From a candidate division LCP-89 bacterium B3_LCP (GTDB lineage: Bacteria; Electryoneota; B3-LCP), in the NCBI GenBank assembly GCA_005223185.1, contig NJBN01000003.1:62001-126000 (forward strand): a stretch of DNA of 64,000 nt, given 5' to 3'. Position 1 is the stretch's first letter; every line of letters starts with the position of its first letter. Of the stretch, positions 23,799 through 33,291 are shown piece by piece. The position numbers were made by a program, and so were the translations under genes. The notes below the pieces were generated by a model. It made no database searches and was not told the DNA's origin. It saw only the letters and a program-made list of their open reading frames with translations.

Positions 23799-25262
23799 CT
23801 ATTTCATCAGTACCAACTTCTGCGTTGTGGTGAAGTCGCCGGCGGTGAGACGTGCGAAGTAGATGCCGGAGGGTAGGTTATCTCCCCTGAAGGGAACCTG
23901 GTAAGTGCCCGGTGTTAACCAGTTGTCAGCCAGCACGGTGACAAGGTTGCCCTGAAGGTCATACACCTGAATTTGGACGTCCCCCGCCATGGGCATCTCG
24001 AAGCGGATCAGGGTGGATGGATTACACGGATTTGGATAGGCGGGAAACAGTGAATAGGTTAGTGGCTGCTGCAGATCCAATTCGATCATACCAGTTTCAG
24101 AGTCGAGGCGGATAAGCCAGATATCTGAAGAACCAGAGCCAAAAGATTCGGTCCTCCCAGCGATGATATACCCACCGTCGCTGGTCTGCTGAACACTCAT
24201 CCCCTCATCTGAATCGTTCCCTCCGAAAGTTTGACTCCATTGCTCAATTCCTGCGACGTTAGTCTTGATTAAATAGACGTCTTGGTTACCAGCAGTGCCG
24301 TTAGAAGAGCTGCTTCCTGCGATGATATACCCACCGTCATTGGTTTGCTGAACACTCATCCCCTCATCTGAATCGTTCCCTCCGAAAGTTTGACTCCATT
24401 GCTCAATTCCAGCGGCGTCAGTCTTGATTAAATAGACGTCTTGGCCACCAGCAGTGCCGTTGGAAGAGCTGCTTCCTGCGATGATATACCCATTATAGCC
24501 GACCTGCTGAACGTAGTAGCCATAATCATATTCGCCTCCACCGAAGACTTGACTCCACTGTTCAGTACCCAAAGCATCGGTTTTGATTAAATAGACGTCC
24601 CAATTACCAGCGCCATAAGACCAGGTAATTCCCGCGATGATATATCCGCCGTCGCTCGTCTGCTGAACGCTGTGGCCCCAATCACTAAAGCTTCCACCGA
24701 AAGTTTGACTCCACTGCTGATTACCTGAAGCATCGGTCTTGATTAGATAGACATCATCACTACCAGCGCCAAAAGAAGCAGATCCTCCCACAACTATATA
24801 CCCGCCGTCGCTCGTCTGCTGAACGCTGTAGCCTTGTTCAAAATCGCTTCCACCGAAGGGTTGACTCCATCGCTCATTACCAGAAGCGTCGGTCTTGATT
24901 AGATAGATGTCATACATACCAGCGCCATATGAAATGGTACCTCCAGCGATGATATATCCGCCGTCGCTCGTCTGCTGAACGCTGTAACCATAATCATTAA
25001 GATTTCCACCGAAGGTTTGACTCCATTGCTCATTACCAGAAGCGTCGGTCTTGACTAAATAGACATCATAACCACCAGCACCATAAGAAACGGTTTCTCC
25101 AGCGATGATAAATCCGCCATCTGTGGTCTGCTGAACGCTCTTACCTAAATCAACAGAGCTTCCACCGAAGGTTTGGGTCCAGCTGGTGGCGGGTTGGGCG
25201 AAAGTGGCAGAAGAAAAGCAGGCAAAAGTGATGATAGAGAGCATTAGAGTACGAATTTTCAT
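23799..25262 (-). CDS. Secreted seven-repeat propeller-like protein with T9SS sorting domain (paralogue)
   Basis: This 487-residue protein has a signal peptide (MKIRTLMLSIITFACF, ending TFAQP), seven 49-residue repeats of the type WSQTFGG...VQQTSDGGYIIAG...DVYLIKTDASG, and a T9SS sorting domain (YPNPCNPSTLIRFEMP, SGIYFARLTAG, LVLMK). Repeats six and seven are almost identical in protein and DNA, a sign of recent duplication or gene conversion. ATG 25262 is chosen because GGAGT lies six bases upstream; the frame from 25274 adds MESI. A consensus promoter is at 25289-25317. It is a neighbour and paralogue of the preceding gene. Confidence 0.85.
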   Translation of the reverse strand: MKIRTLMLSIITFACFSSATFAQPATSWTQTFGGSSVDLGKSVQQTTDGGFIIAGETVSYGAGGYDVYLVKTDASGNEQWSQTFGGNLNDYGYSVQQTSDGGYIIAGGTISYGAGMYDIYLIKTDASGNERWSQPFGGSDFEQGYSVQQTSDGGYIVVGGSASFGAGSDDVYLIKTDASGNQQWSQTFGGSFSDWGHSVQQTSDGGYIIAGITWSYGAGNWDVYLIKTDALGTEQWSQVFGGGEYDYGYYVQQVGYNGYIIAGSSSSNGTAGGQDVYLIKTDAAGIEQWSQTFGGNDSDEGMSVQQTNDGGYIIAGSSSSNGTAGNQDVYLIKTNVAGIEQWSQTFGGNDSDEGMSVQQTSDGGYIIAGRTESFGSGSSDIWLIRLDSETGMIELDLQQPLTYSLFPAYPNPCNPSTLIRFEMPMAGDVQIQVYDLQGNLVTVLADNWLTPGTYQVPFRGDNLPSGIYFARLTAGDFTTTQKLVLMK

Positions 25263-25288
25263 GATTGACTCCATAGAAGATTTGGTAG

Positions 25289-25317
25289 AATATACAGATA
25301 TTTTTCGGGAAAGTCAA
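25289..25317 (-). promoter_or_regulatory. Promoter of the second propeller gene
   Basis: On the minus strand TTGACT (25312-25317), 17 bases, TATATT (25289-25294). Confidence 0.75.
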
Positions 25318-25351
25318 GGGGTGGGGGGAATAAATAAAAAAAGGAAGGGGG

Positions 25352-25389
25352 GCGTCAGGTCACACCCCTTAAGGGTCAAGACCTGACGC
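25352..25389. repeat. GCGTCAGGTC palindromic repeat
   Basis: Arms GCGTCAGGTC (25352-25361) and GACCTGACGC (25380-25389). The same arms with a different centre are at 49599-49640. It lies between two T9SS genes. Confidence 0.65.
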
Positions 25390-25426
25390 AACGATGTACT
25401 TGCATCTTGCAGCCTGCAACTTGCAT

Positions 25427-27607
25427 CTATTTCATCAACACCAGCTTCTGTGTTTGGGTGAAATCTCCGGCGGTTGGCGTAGCCACAAGCAGACGGGCGA
25501 AGTAGATGCCGGAGGATAGATTGCCAGCGTTAAAGGGAGCCTGGTACGATCCGGGAGTCAGCCATTCGTCAGCCAGCGTAGTAACGAGGTTACCCTGGAT
25601 ATCATAGACCGTTATTTTGACGTCTCCTGCAACCGGTATCTGGAAACGGATCGAAGTTGATGGGTTGAAGGGATTGGGATAGGGTGAGTGCATTTCGTAA
25701 TCCAAAGGAAGAGCTGTCCCTGGGATTTCAATGATACCGGCAGGATTACAATCTAAGACATATAACATGTTGTAGTCAGCGACATAGGCCAAATTATCGG
25801 AAACAGCAAATCCTGAGAGATACACGATGCTACCTAAGTCGTAGTAGCCGGTTTCATAGGGATCACTCGGATCGGAAACATTAAGAATACTGACCCTGGC
25901 GCCGTCACCATAGCCAACAATCGCGATGTGCTCTGCCCACGGAGCTTCAATACGGAATACATGGTCATCCAATTCATAGAATCCCGCGTACACAGGGTTT
26001 GCCGGAGTGCTGACATCTACAATCCATAAACCTCTATAATCTTCACCATCGGTTTCACTACCCAAATAGGCAAAACCTCCCGATACGTCTATGGCTTGAG
26101 GCTCCCAATTTGGCGAGCTTGGATGCCAAAGTGCTATTTCAATCGGCGCTGTTGGGTTGGAGCTTAAGTTATAGACCACCAGGAATTCATCATCATCTGC
26201 TACATACAGATGATCCCCATCTATCGAGAGAGCTTCCGGATCGTATCCGATGACAGTATTCGCTATTTGCAGATCCGATGGATCAGCGATGTCTATGACC
26301 TGGATTAGATTTTCATCCTGGCAGTAGGCATAGTTCCCATAGAAGTGAAGACCATCTGACGGCTCCAAGCCTAAATCCAGCGAATCGGCAATGAAGGGGT
26401 TTGCAGGGTTTTCGACATTTATTGAATATACGAAGGTCTCGCCATAGTAAGAATAAGCATAATTGTTGTGAACATCAATGTCCTGTAGAATATTGTTCAG
26501 TTCTACTGAACCCACTGGAACCAGAGTAGTTGGATTACTTATATTATATATTTCCAGAATACCATCCACCCCTATATAAGCAAGATCACCATCAATAGCA
26601 AACCCAGTGGCGTAGGGTCCAAACGATAGAGAAGTGATTATTTGTGAAGTTGGAGGGGTACTTACATTGATCATGTCAATGCCAAAGTAATCGGTATCGC
26701 AGACAAGATCGCCAATTACGGCGATACCATTTACATAACCTCCGGTTTCAAGAACCTGTACTATTTGAAATATATGAAGATCTATCACTAATAATGGACC
26801 GGCTGCTACGAATGCATAATCGCCCGAACTGGAAAGTGCAATATCCTCAGCTTCACCAAAAGCGTCACAGAATCTAGTAACAAAAGGACTGGTAGGAATC
26901 TGTATATTTACCTCGTAAATATTTCCCTCATCAGAATCAGCCACATATGCGTAATCCCCCAAGACAGCTATCTCACTCGGTTCAAAATTGAGATTTAGTG
27001 TATTCTCAAAGATAAGTGCATCAGGTTCTGAAATCCTTACGGTGTATAATAGATTATTATCACGATCGGTGATAAAGAGATAAGATCCTGAAATAGCGAT
27101 ACCGAACATGTTTGCCCCCAATTCCGGGCTTTGCCAGTATGCTGCCTGTTGAAGATTGCCCAGGTCGATTAGATCTATCATGCGAAGGTAGTCTTCACCT
27201 ATGGCATAAGCATAGTTTCCGGAAACGATGGCTTCTTCGATCTCTTCCATTTGGAAGAAGCCTTCTTCAGTGATCGCCAAAGGATCTGAGATATCGTATA
27301 TCTGTAAACCCTGGCCGGCGAGAGCCGCATAGAGATAATTCCCGTCTATAGTGAGGTCTATTATGGGTGCTGTTGTCTGGTAACTCCCTACTGTATCAGG
27401 ATCGGCTGGGTCGGAAATATCCAGGACGCGCAAATAGCTGTCGAAGGTGCCGAAATAGGCGTAGTCGCCCTGAGCTGCCACTCTGTAAGTGAGACCCCAG
27501 GAATCGAAATGTGTCGCCAGAAGGTCTATATTCCAGCCCTGGCCAAACGCGGGCAGAGTAACGACAAAGACGGTCAGTAAGATGATGATTGACAGGCTCT
27601 TTTTCAT
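25427..27607 (-). CDS. Secreted LVIVD-repeat protein with T9SS sorting domain
   Basis: The 726-residue protein has a signal peptide (about 1-22, ending PAFGQG), then a long array of beta-propeller-type repeats in the LVIVD family, each about 42 residues with a pattern like GDYAYVA...L.V.DISDPANP. The C-terminus has PYPNPFNPSTSIRFQIP and the usual sorting tail. The final strand is interrupted by a short insert, ARLLVATPTAGDFTQTQ, so the tail is slightly longer than in its paralogues. It has its own promoter at 27641-27669. LVIVD proteins are surface-exposed with unknown ligands. Confidence 0.85.
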   Translation of the reverse strand: MKKSLSIIILLTVFVVTLPAFGQGWNIDLLATHFDSWGLTYRVAAQGDYAYFGTFDSYLRVLDISDPADPDTVGSYQTTAPIIDLTIDGNYLYAALAGQGLQIYDISDPLAITEEGFFQMEEIEEAIVSGNYAYAIGEDYLRMIDLIDLGNLQQAAYWQSPELGANMFGIAISGSYLFITDRDNNLLYTVRISEPDALIFENTLNLNFEPSEIAVLGDYAYVADSDEGNIYEVNIQIPTSPFVTRFCDAFGEAEDIALSSSGDYAFVAAGPLLVIDLHIFQIVQVLETGGYVNGIAVIGDLVCDTDYFGIDMINVSTPPTSQIITSLSFGPYATGFAIDGDLAYIGVDGILEIYNISNPTTLVPVGSVELNNILQDIDVHNNYAYSYYGETFVYSINVENPANPFIADSLDLGLEPSDGLHFYGNYAYCQDENLIQVIDIADPSDLQIANTVIGYDPEALSIDGDHLYVADDDEFLVVYNLSSNPTAPIEIALWHPSSPNWEPQAIDVSGGFAYLGSETDGEDYRGLWIVDVSTPANPVYAGFYELDDHVFRIEAPWAEHIAIVGYGDGARVSILNVSDPSDPYETGYYDLGSIVYLSGFAVSDNLAYVADYNMLYVLDCNPAGIIEIPGTALPLDYEMHSPYPNPFNPSTSIRFQIPVAGDVKITVYDIQGNLVTTLADEWLTPGSYQAPFNAGNLSSGIYFARLLVATPTAGDFTQTQKLVLMK

Positions 27608-27640
27608 TTTTTCCTCGTGGATTTGGTTCGTGTTGCTGCC

Positions 27641-27669
27641 AATATAAACAATTAAATAATTTCAGTCAA
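27641..27669 (-). promoter_or_regulatory. Promoter of the LVIVD gene
   Basis: On the minus strand TTGACT (27664-27669), 17 bases, TATATT (27641-27646). Confidence 0.75.
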
Positions 27670-27689
27670 GTGCTAAGATCAGCAATCTG

Positions 27690-27784
27690 GTAAAATTATA
27701 AATGCGAGCTAAGTAGATGCCGGAGGGGAGGTTTGAGGCGTTGAAAATGATGTTATACGCTCCTGCCGGATGCCAGCCGTGTGA
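27690..27784 (-). pseudogene. Orphan remnant of a T9SS sorting domain
   Basis: Translation of the minus strand gives GWHPAGAYNIIFNASNLPS followed by GIYLARIYNF, the last third of a sorting domain. No gene body or start codon accompanies it. The rest of 27608-28149 holds a promoter, AT-rich DNA with no gene, and a hairpin after the OPT transporter gene. Confidence 0.65.
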
Positions 27785-28088
27785 CAATTCTTATTAAAGA
27801 AAACAAGTAAAAATTTTAATAACTTTTATTTTATTAAAATTCTCTTACATTAACTGTTTTCATAACTACATTATAAATAATATGTTAAAGAATTATGAAG
27901 ATTTTTGTTGAATTTTCTTCAACTTTCAGGATATTGTTATATACTGTAAAATATGTATTTACATGTGAAGAAATAACTTAGCGTTGCATGTACTGTATTT
28001 AAGTGTCTATTATTATAAAATATAGGGTGATATTGAACGACTCTAAGTACTTGTATATCCTTCAAGTTTCTTCAGGGTTATAAGACCA

Positions 28089-28115
28089 AAGGGCGACCTA
28101 CCTTAAGCCGCCCTT
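28089..28115 (-). terminator. Hairpin downstream of the OPT transporter gene
   Basis: AAGGGCG (28089-28095) pairs with CGCCCTT (28109-28115); on the minus strand the stem is followed by TGGTCTTAT, only partly T-rich. Confidence 0.5.
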
Positions 28116-28149
28116 CTGGATTCTTTAATTCTGTCTTCTGTATTCTTTT

Positions 28150-30156
28150 TTATTCCTCCACTTTACCGGCTTTGGAGTATGCGTAGAGGAAATAAGCCAG
28201 CGCTGCGAACATAATCAGACCCAGCCAGTTGCGCAAGCCTTCGTTCATAGGTAGAGTGTATTCAAAGCCGAACATCTTGGTCATGGCATCGAAGACTCCT
28301 GCCAGCGCTCCACCGGCGATAAAACCGGAAGCGATGAGTATGCCTCTATCAGCTCGGAACTTAGATATCTTCTCTTTCTTGCTGGAATTCTTGATTAACC
28401 AGCCGACGCAGGCACCCAAAAGAATGGGGCTGTTCAGTTCGATGGGAAGGTACATTCCCAGAGCGAACGCCAGCGGATTAACGCCGACCATGGTAACCAG
28501 CACTGCTATGACACTGCCAACGGCATACAGCATCCAGGGAGCGCCCTGTCCGCCTAAGAAGGCGTTGGCAACTGCTGCCATAGCTGAAGCCTGTGGAGCC
28601 GGTAGCGGATTGGGATGTTCGGCTGTGGGCTGACCGAAACCATAAACATGGGCGAAAAGCATGATGACAGCAGTAACGGTCAAGCTCGCCAGCGCAGCCC
28701 CGAAGATATTACTCCACTGAATGGTCTTGGGGGTCGATCCCAGCCAGTAACCGATCTTAAACTGCGTCACCAGCGATCCTGCCATGGAGAGCGCCGTGCA
28801 GACGACACCTCCTATCAGGATGATTGCCAGCATACCGGAAGCTCCCGAAAGACCCAGCGCCGAAAGCACTACTGCGGCTATAATCAATGTTGTCAAGGTC
28901 ATGCCTGAGATCGGTGTAACTGAAATCATGGCGATCGCCCAGGCGGATACTGCCGAAAACAGGAAGACGATCAAAATGGTCATGATCAGCGAAATCAGGG
29001 ACACGCTAGTAGCATTTGCTTCTCCGGCGACAGCTACAAAGCGGAAGTAGAGGAAGATGAGCACAGCCGTTATTATTCCGATGATCGCCAGTGTTGACAT
29101 CTTGATGTCTTTATCCAGGCGGGAATCGGAATCACCATCACCGTGTTTTTTGAACAACTGAGCAACTACCTGCTGCATCGCCTGCTTGATGACAGGAGAC
29201 ATCTTCAGGATGGAGATTACGCCTGCGGCAAAGATTCCGCCGATACCGATATTGCGCACGCCGGGAATGAACATTCCTGCATCATCGGTGAAGCCGAAGA
29301 AGATATCAGTGAAAGGACGTGCCGCGAAAACCGGGCTTAAGTTGCCCACCAGCGGGATCAACACGAAGTACGCCAGCATGGATCCCGCCATGATGATAGA
29401 AGCGAACTTCACACCGATGATCACGCCCAGTCCCAATACCGCGGCTGAGGTGTTCATGGCAAAGACGCTCTTGAACTTGTCGGTGAAGTTGGCTAATGCG
29501 GGTATGGCTGCCGTACTGAAGACGTCACTCCAGGTTCTGAATGCCAGGGCTAAGTAATCCACGACAATACCGACACCCAGTGAATAGATTAAAACCTTGG
29601 CGGAACTACCGCCTTTTTCACCGGTCACCAGGATTTCAGTGGTAGCTGTCGCCTCTGGGAAGGGGAGCTTGCCGTGCATATCAGCCACGAAATACTTGCG
29701 GAAGGGGATCAGGAACAACACTCCTAAGATCGCACCGAAGAAGGGAACTAAGAATATCTGCAGGAAAGTCGCCAGAAAGCTGTCACTTTCAAGATTTAAC
29801 ATGAAGATGGCAGGCATGACGAACACAGTGCCACCCACAAGTATCCCGGAAGTACAACCGATGGCTAAGATATTCACGTTCTCAATCAAGATACTCTTAC
29901 GCGCCACCATCGCTGAAAACCCTATTGCCAGGATACTGATAGGGATGGCGGTCTCAATTCCCTGCCCCAGCTTCAACGCTATGTAGGAAGCTGCTGCGGC
30001 AAAGATGATGATCATCAGAATCCCGAAGGTGATGGAACGTCCGGTAACTTCCAGCACGCCCTTCTCCGCGGGAATCATGGGAGTATAAGTTTCACCATTC
30101 TTCAACTCCGTGAAGGCATTTTCGGGGAGATGAAGTCCTTTATTCGCTTCACTCAC
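28150..30156 (-). CDS. OPT family oligopeptide transporter
   Basis: The 668-residue protein has about 16 membrane helices and family features including GRSITFGILMIIIFAAAASYIALKLGQ near the start, PFRKYFVADMHGKLPFPEATATTEI (the OPT signature region, in parts), and a long glycine-rich C-terminal half. OPT transporters import peptides or metal-chelate compounds with protons. ATG 30156 opens MSEANKGLHLPENAF. The neighbouring POT, secreted peptidase and esterase genes suggest nutrient uptake. Confidence 0.88.
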   Translation of the reverse strand: MSEANKGLHLPENAFTELKNGETYTPMIPAEKGVLEVTGRSITFGILMIIIFAAAASYIALKLGQGIETAIPISILAIGFSAMVARKSILIENVNILAIGCTSGILVGGTVFVMPAIFMLNLESDSFLATFLQIFLVPFFGAILGVLFLIPFRKYFVADMHGKLPFPEATATTEILVTGEKGGSSAKVLIYSLGVGIVVDYLALAFRTWSDVFSTAAIPALANFTDKFKSVFAMNTSAAVLGLGVIIGVKFASIIMAGSMLAYFVLIPLVGNLSPVFAARPFTDIFFGFTDDAGMFIPGVRNIGIGGIFAAGVISILKMSPVIKQAMQQVVAQLFKKHGDGDSDSRLDKDIKMSTLAIIGIITAVLIFLYFRFVAVAGEANATSVSLISLIMTILIVFLFSAVSAWAIAMISVTPISGMTLTTLIIAAVVLSALGLSGASGMLAIILIGGVVCTALSMAGSLVTQFKIGYWLGSTPKTIQWSNIFGAALASLTVTAVIMLFAHVYGFGQPTAEHPNPLPAPQASAMAAVANAFLGGQGAPWMLYAVGSVIAVLVTMVGVNPLAFALGMYLPIELNSPILLGACVGWLIKNSSKKEKISKFRADRGILIASGFIAGGALAGVFDAMTKMFGFEYTLPMNEGLRNWLGLIMFAALAYFLYAYSKAGKVEE

Positions 30157-30226
30157 AGTGATTCTCCTGATTGTGGGATTTATTTAGATTATTTATTTAC
30201 TATCTTACTGTCGGCATATGTGACAG

Positions 30227-30275
30227 GTAGCGCGGGGGCTTGCCCCCGCTGGCGGCAGACAAGCTGCCGCGCTAC
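30227..30275. repeat. Double-palindrome intergenic repeat
   Basis: Outer arms GTAGCGCGG and CCGCGCTAC enclose a GGGGGCTTGCCCCC hairpin. It sits in the 306-base gap between the OPT gene and the next LVIVD gene, with the repeat 30394-30461; no gene is seen in the gap. Confidence 0.65.
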
Positions 30276-30393
30276 CCTCTTAACAAACCATTTGACATGT
30301 TCAAACAGTGCAGTGAAGTTACCGATTTCACAAGTTAAAAGCAAGTGGAAAAACGGGAATTAGGTGAAAAACGGAGGGGAGGGAGGAAAGTTT

Positions 30394-30461
30394 GGGGAGG
30401 TCGGACATTCGTGTCTGACCTAATTGCCACTTACTGACAGACAAGAATGTCTATCCTCCCC
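30394..30461. repeat. GGGGAGG inverted-repeat element
   Basis: Ends GGGGAGG (30394-30400) and CCTCCCC (30455-30461) with internal GACAGACAAGAATG. A near copy is at 44169-44231 and half copies are at 33251-33290 and 35884-35925. Confidence 0.65.
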
Positions 30462-30462
30462 G

Positions 30463-33012
30463 CTACTTCAGCAACACCAATTTCTGTGTTTGGGTGTAGT
30501 CTCCTGCGGTTAGACGTGCGAAGTAGATGCCGGAGGGCAGATTTGATCCGTCGAAGAGGATGTTGTGAGTGCCGGGGGGGTAAATGCGGGTCGACGCAAG
30601 ATCGACCCCTACGCGGGAACCGGCTATATCAAACAGATCCAAAGTAACCAAACCCGCAACCGGCAGAGAGAAAACAATATTGGTGGTGGGATTGAAGGGG
30701 TTGGGGTGAATGCTCTTAATACCAAATTCTGAAGGAGTAGCCTCTTGAGTTTCAGTGAACCACATTTCAAACGGTTCACCACTGTTCGACCAGTTGGCTA
30801 TGGGTACACCATCTCCCGTTTCCAGTTTCTCGAAAGTAAAGCAATCGCTGTCCCAGATTCCATCAGGATAAACGCCGACATGTCCCATGTAGGTATATGT
30901 TCCTGACCGCGCACCACCGGGTACATTTTGTGTTCGGATTCGTTCTATAGATGTGGTATCAGGAAGGGTCAGATTAATAGGCCCCAGCACAGGTCCATAA
31001 AGAGTGCTGTCAGGCATGGTGACTATAGTCCAAACATCGAAAGTTTGAGGTATGGAGGCGCCATTGGATAATGTAATATTGAAGTCAAACGATCCGCCGT
31101 TAGCAGGAATCTGAACGGGCGGATCGATCGGCGTCAAGGTGATATTCAAATTCGGTGGTGAAAACTGGTAGATGCCCAAATTATTGTTCGATGCAGTAAT
31201 GATGTAATCACCGGATACCGTTACGCCAAGCGCCCCTCCTGGAGTGTCATAGTAACCTTCTTCAGATGGGGCGTATGGATTGGAAATATCCACAATACGC
31301 AGTCCGCCGTATTCAGCGCTTACATAAGCGTAACTACCGGAAACGGTAACTTTGAAAGTACATGACACCAAATCACAAAATCCCGTTTGGAATGGTGCAG
31401 ATGGATCAGAAACATCGATTACTATTAAACCATCCTGGTCCGTAACATAAGCGTAATCTCCATCGACAGCAACGCCCCTCAACCAACCAGCATTACAGCT
31501 TCCTATATATGACGGATTTGAGGGCTGGGAAATATCTATGATTTGCAAACCACCATCACATACCGACAGGTAAGCAAAATCGCCGGACACTGCTATATCC
31601 GTTTCATAATACCAATTGCCTTCGTAATATCCGGTTCGAATGGGATTAGTCGGGTCGGACACATCGATTACATATAAACCTTGTGACAATGTGTATGCAT
31701 AGTCGCCTGACACATCTACGGATTCTACATCTCCTATGGCTCCGCAGCTGCCCACTTCGATCGGATTTGCAGGATCGAAGAAATTCACAACTCGCATACC
31801 CGCATTTCCTTCCGCAATATAGGCGTAATGATCCTGTACGGCAACTTCTCGCGAATCACCAGGTGTATCGTAGATGCCCATCTCCACAGGAGAAGTTGGA
31901 TCTGCAACATCCACTATCCGTAAGCCAGCAGGTTCGTCAGTTACACAAGCGATATCACCAGAAACAGCGATGTCGTAGATGTAGCCGTTGTCGTGACAAT
32001 AGCTTATTTCCACAGGTTCTTCGGGATCGGCTATGTTTATAATACGCAAACCCCAGCACTGGGTCGCAACATATGCGTGTTCACCGGAAATAAAAACACC
32101 TAAAGCGTTGTTTGGGGTTTGACAGTAACCGACAGCATCCGGATTGGAGGGATTGGAGATATCTATCACACGTAGGCCGTCGTACCAGGTGTATCCGCTG
32201 CCTCCAGTTACGACGTAAGCGTGATTTCCTGAAACGGCGACGTCATAGGCATTTATGCTCGAGGTGCTGAAGACATAAGAGCCTACTTCGAAGGGATTAG
32301 TCGGATCCATGACATCTATTACTCTCAGACCATTGTCACCATCTGCAATATAGGCGAAACGCCCCTGTAAAGCAACACCTAATGCCCAGCCGGGAGTATC
32401 GCAGATACCGACTTGCATCGGATCGGTAGGATCAGAAATATCGACGATACGCAGTCCAGTGCCCCAGGCAGCTAAATATGCATAATCACCAGATACGACA
32501 ACGTCATCTTCAAGGTTTTCGTGTTCGAAATGTCCAACTTCTACGGGATTAGCAGGATCGGAAACGTCGATGATGCGCATCCCCCAATTATAATCTGACA
32601 CATAAGCATAGTCACCTTGTACATCTACGCCATGTGCTCTCCCGGGTGTATCGCAGAATCCCGTTTCCACAGGATTAGAAGGATTAGTGACATCTATTAT
32701 CCGCAATCCATCATAGTTGTTCGCGACATATGCGTACTCGCCGGAGACAACTACATCGTAGCAAAAACCAGGAGTAAGGCAGTACCCGACTTCCACGGGA
32801 TGAGCAGGATCAGAAATATCTATCACTCTCAGACCGGTACTGGCAACGTAGGCGTAATCACCAGATACAGCAACATCTTCAGTTGAGAGCCAATGGGCGT
32901 AAATACGACTCATCATGGTTACATTCAGGCTATCCTGAGCGGTCACACCACCAGCAAGCAGCAGGATGATAAATCCTGCATAAAGGATCACATGAAGAGT
33001 TGTGCGGTTCAT
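30463..33012 (-). CDS. Large secreted LVIVD-repeat protein with T9SS sorting domain
   Basis: The 849-residue protein has a signal peptide (about 1-25, ending GGVTAQD), then about 14 LVIVD repeats with VSGDYAYVA...GLRIIDVSDPANPVEVG, then a domain with PVQIPANGGSFDFNITLSN and RTQNVPGGARSGTYTYMG that is shared with five other proteins here, then a T9SS sorting domain (NPFNPTTNIVFSLP ... LVLLK). A palindromic repeat lies within the sorting domain codons at 30588-30608. The first 132 residues and the promoter region are duplicated at 35253-35926. Confidence 0.87.
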   Translation of the reverse strand: MNRTTLHVILYAGFIILLLAGGVTAQDSLNVTMMSRIYAHWLSTEDVAVSGDYAYVASTGLRVIDISDPAHPVEVGYCLTPGFCYDVVVSGEYAYVANNYDGLRIIDVTNPSNPVETGFCDTPGRAHGVDVQGDYAYVSDYNWGMRIIDVSDPANPVEVGHFEHENLEDDVVVSGDYAYLAAWGTGLRIVDISDPTDPMQVGICDTPGWALGVALQGRFAYIADGDNGLRVIDVMDPTNPFEVGSYVFSTSSINAYDVAVSGNHAYVVTGGSGYTWYDGLRVIDISNPSNPDAVGYCQTPNNALGVFISGEHAYVATQCWGLRIINIADPEEPVEISYCHDNGYIYDIAVSGDIACVTDEPAGLRIVDVADPTSPVEMGIYDTPGDSREVAVQDHYAYIAEGNAGMRVVNFFDPANPIEVGSCGAIGDVESVDVSGDYAYTLSQGLYVIDVSDPTNPIRTGYYEGNWYYETDIAVSGDFAYLSVCDGGLQIIDISQPSNPSYIGSCNAGWLRGVAVDGDYAYVTDQDGLIVIDVSDPSAPFQTGFCDLVSCTFKVTVSGSYAYVSAEYGGLRIVDISNPYAPSEEGYYDTPGGALGVTVSGDYIITASNNNLGIYQFSPPNLNITLTPIDPPVQIPANGGSFDFNITLSNGASIPQTFDVWTIVTMPDSTLYGPVLGPINLTLPDTTSIERIRTQNVPGGARSGTYTYMGHVGVYPDGIWDSDCFTFEKLETGDGVPIANWSNSGEPFEMWFTETQEATPSEFGIKSIHPNPFNPTTNIVFSLPVAGLVTLDLFDIAGSRVGVDLASTRIYPPGTHNILFDGSNLPSGIYFARLTAGDYTQTQKLVLLK
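30588..30608. repeat. Palindrome inside a T9SS sorting domain (GGGTCGACGC type)
   Basis: GGGTCGA and TCGACCC flank CGCAAGA. On the minus strand it helps encode SRVGVDLASTRIYPPGTH in the middle of the sorting domain. Confidence 0.75.
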
Positions 33013-33046
33013 GATAAAACCTCCTTATTAAAGCACTGTATAGGAC

Positions 33047-33075
33047 AATATAAGATACTTTTTACAAAAAGTCAA
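33047..33075 (-). promoter_or_regulatory. Promoter of the large LVIVD gene
   Basis: On the minus strand TTGACT (33070-33075), 17 bases, TATATT (33047-33052), followed by AAGGAGG about 10 bases before the start codon. Confidence 0.8.
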
Positions 33076-33118
33076 TAGCCTGAAGGAAATTTTGTGAGAT
33101 TTTTTCAAAGATAAAAAG

Positions 33119-33211
33119 ATCCCCCCTTAATCCCCCCTTGAAAAAAAAGGGGGGCTCGCGTGTTGCCCTCTTACTCGAGGGGGGTGTCCCGCCTGGGCGG
33201 GGCGGGGGGAT
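33119..33211. repeat. GC-rich palindromic repeat (DUF559-associated type)
   Basis: It has GATCCCCCCTTAATCCCCCC, TTGAAAAAAAAGGGGGGCTCG and a GTCCCGCCTGGGCGGGG stem. It is close to the copies flanking the DUF559 gene and nearly identical to 35751-35844. Confidence 0.75.
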
Positions 33212-33237
33212 AAAAAAAGCGGGGGAAGCACCCCCGC
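33212..33237 (-). terminator. Rho-independent terminator of the beta-helix gene
   Basis: On the minus strand GCGGGGG pairs with CCCCCGC, followed by seven T residues, about 55 bases after the stop codon at 33292. Confidence 0.85.
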
Positions 33238-33291
33238 CCTACGGCTTACGTCCATTCCTTTCTGACAGGCAGGAATGCCTATCCTCCCCAG

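Noticed and set aside
22333-25100. Regular 147-base periodicity considered as a CRISPR-like array
   Set aside because: It reflects the 49-residue protein repeats of two propeller-like genes and is in frame.
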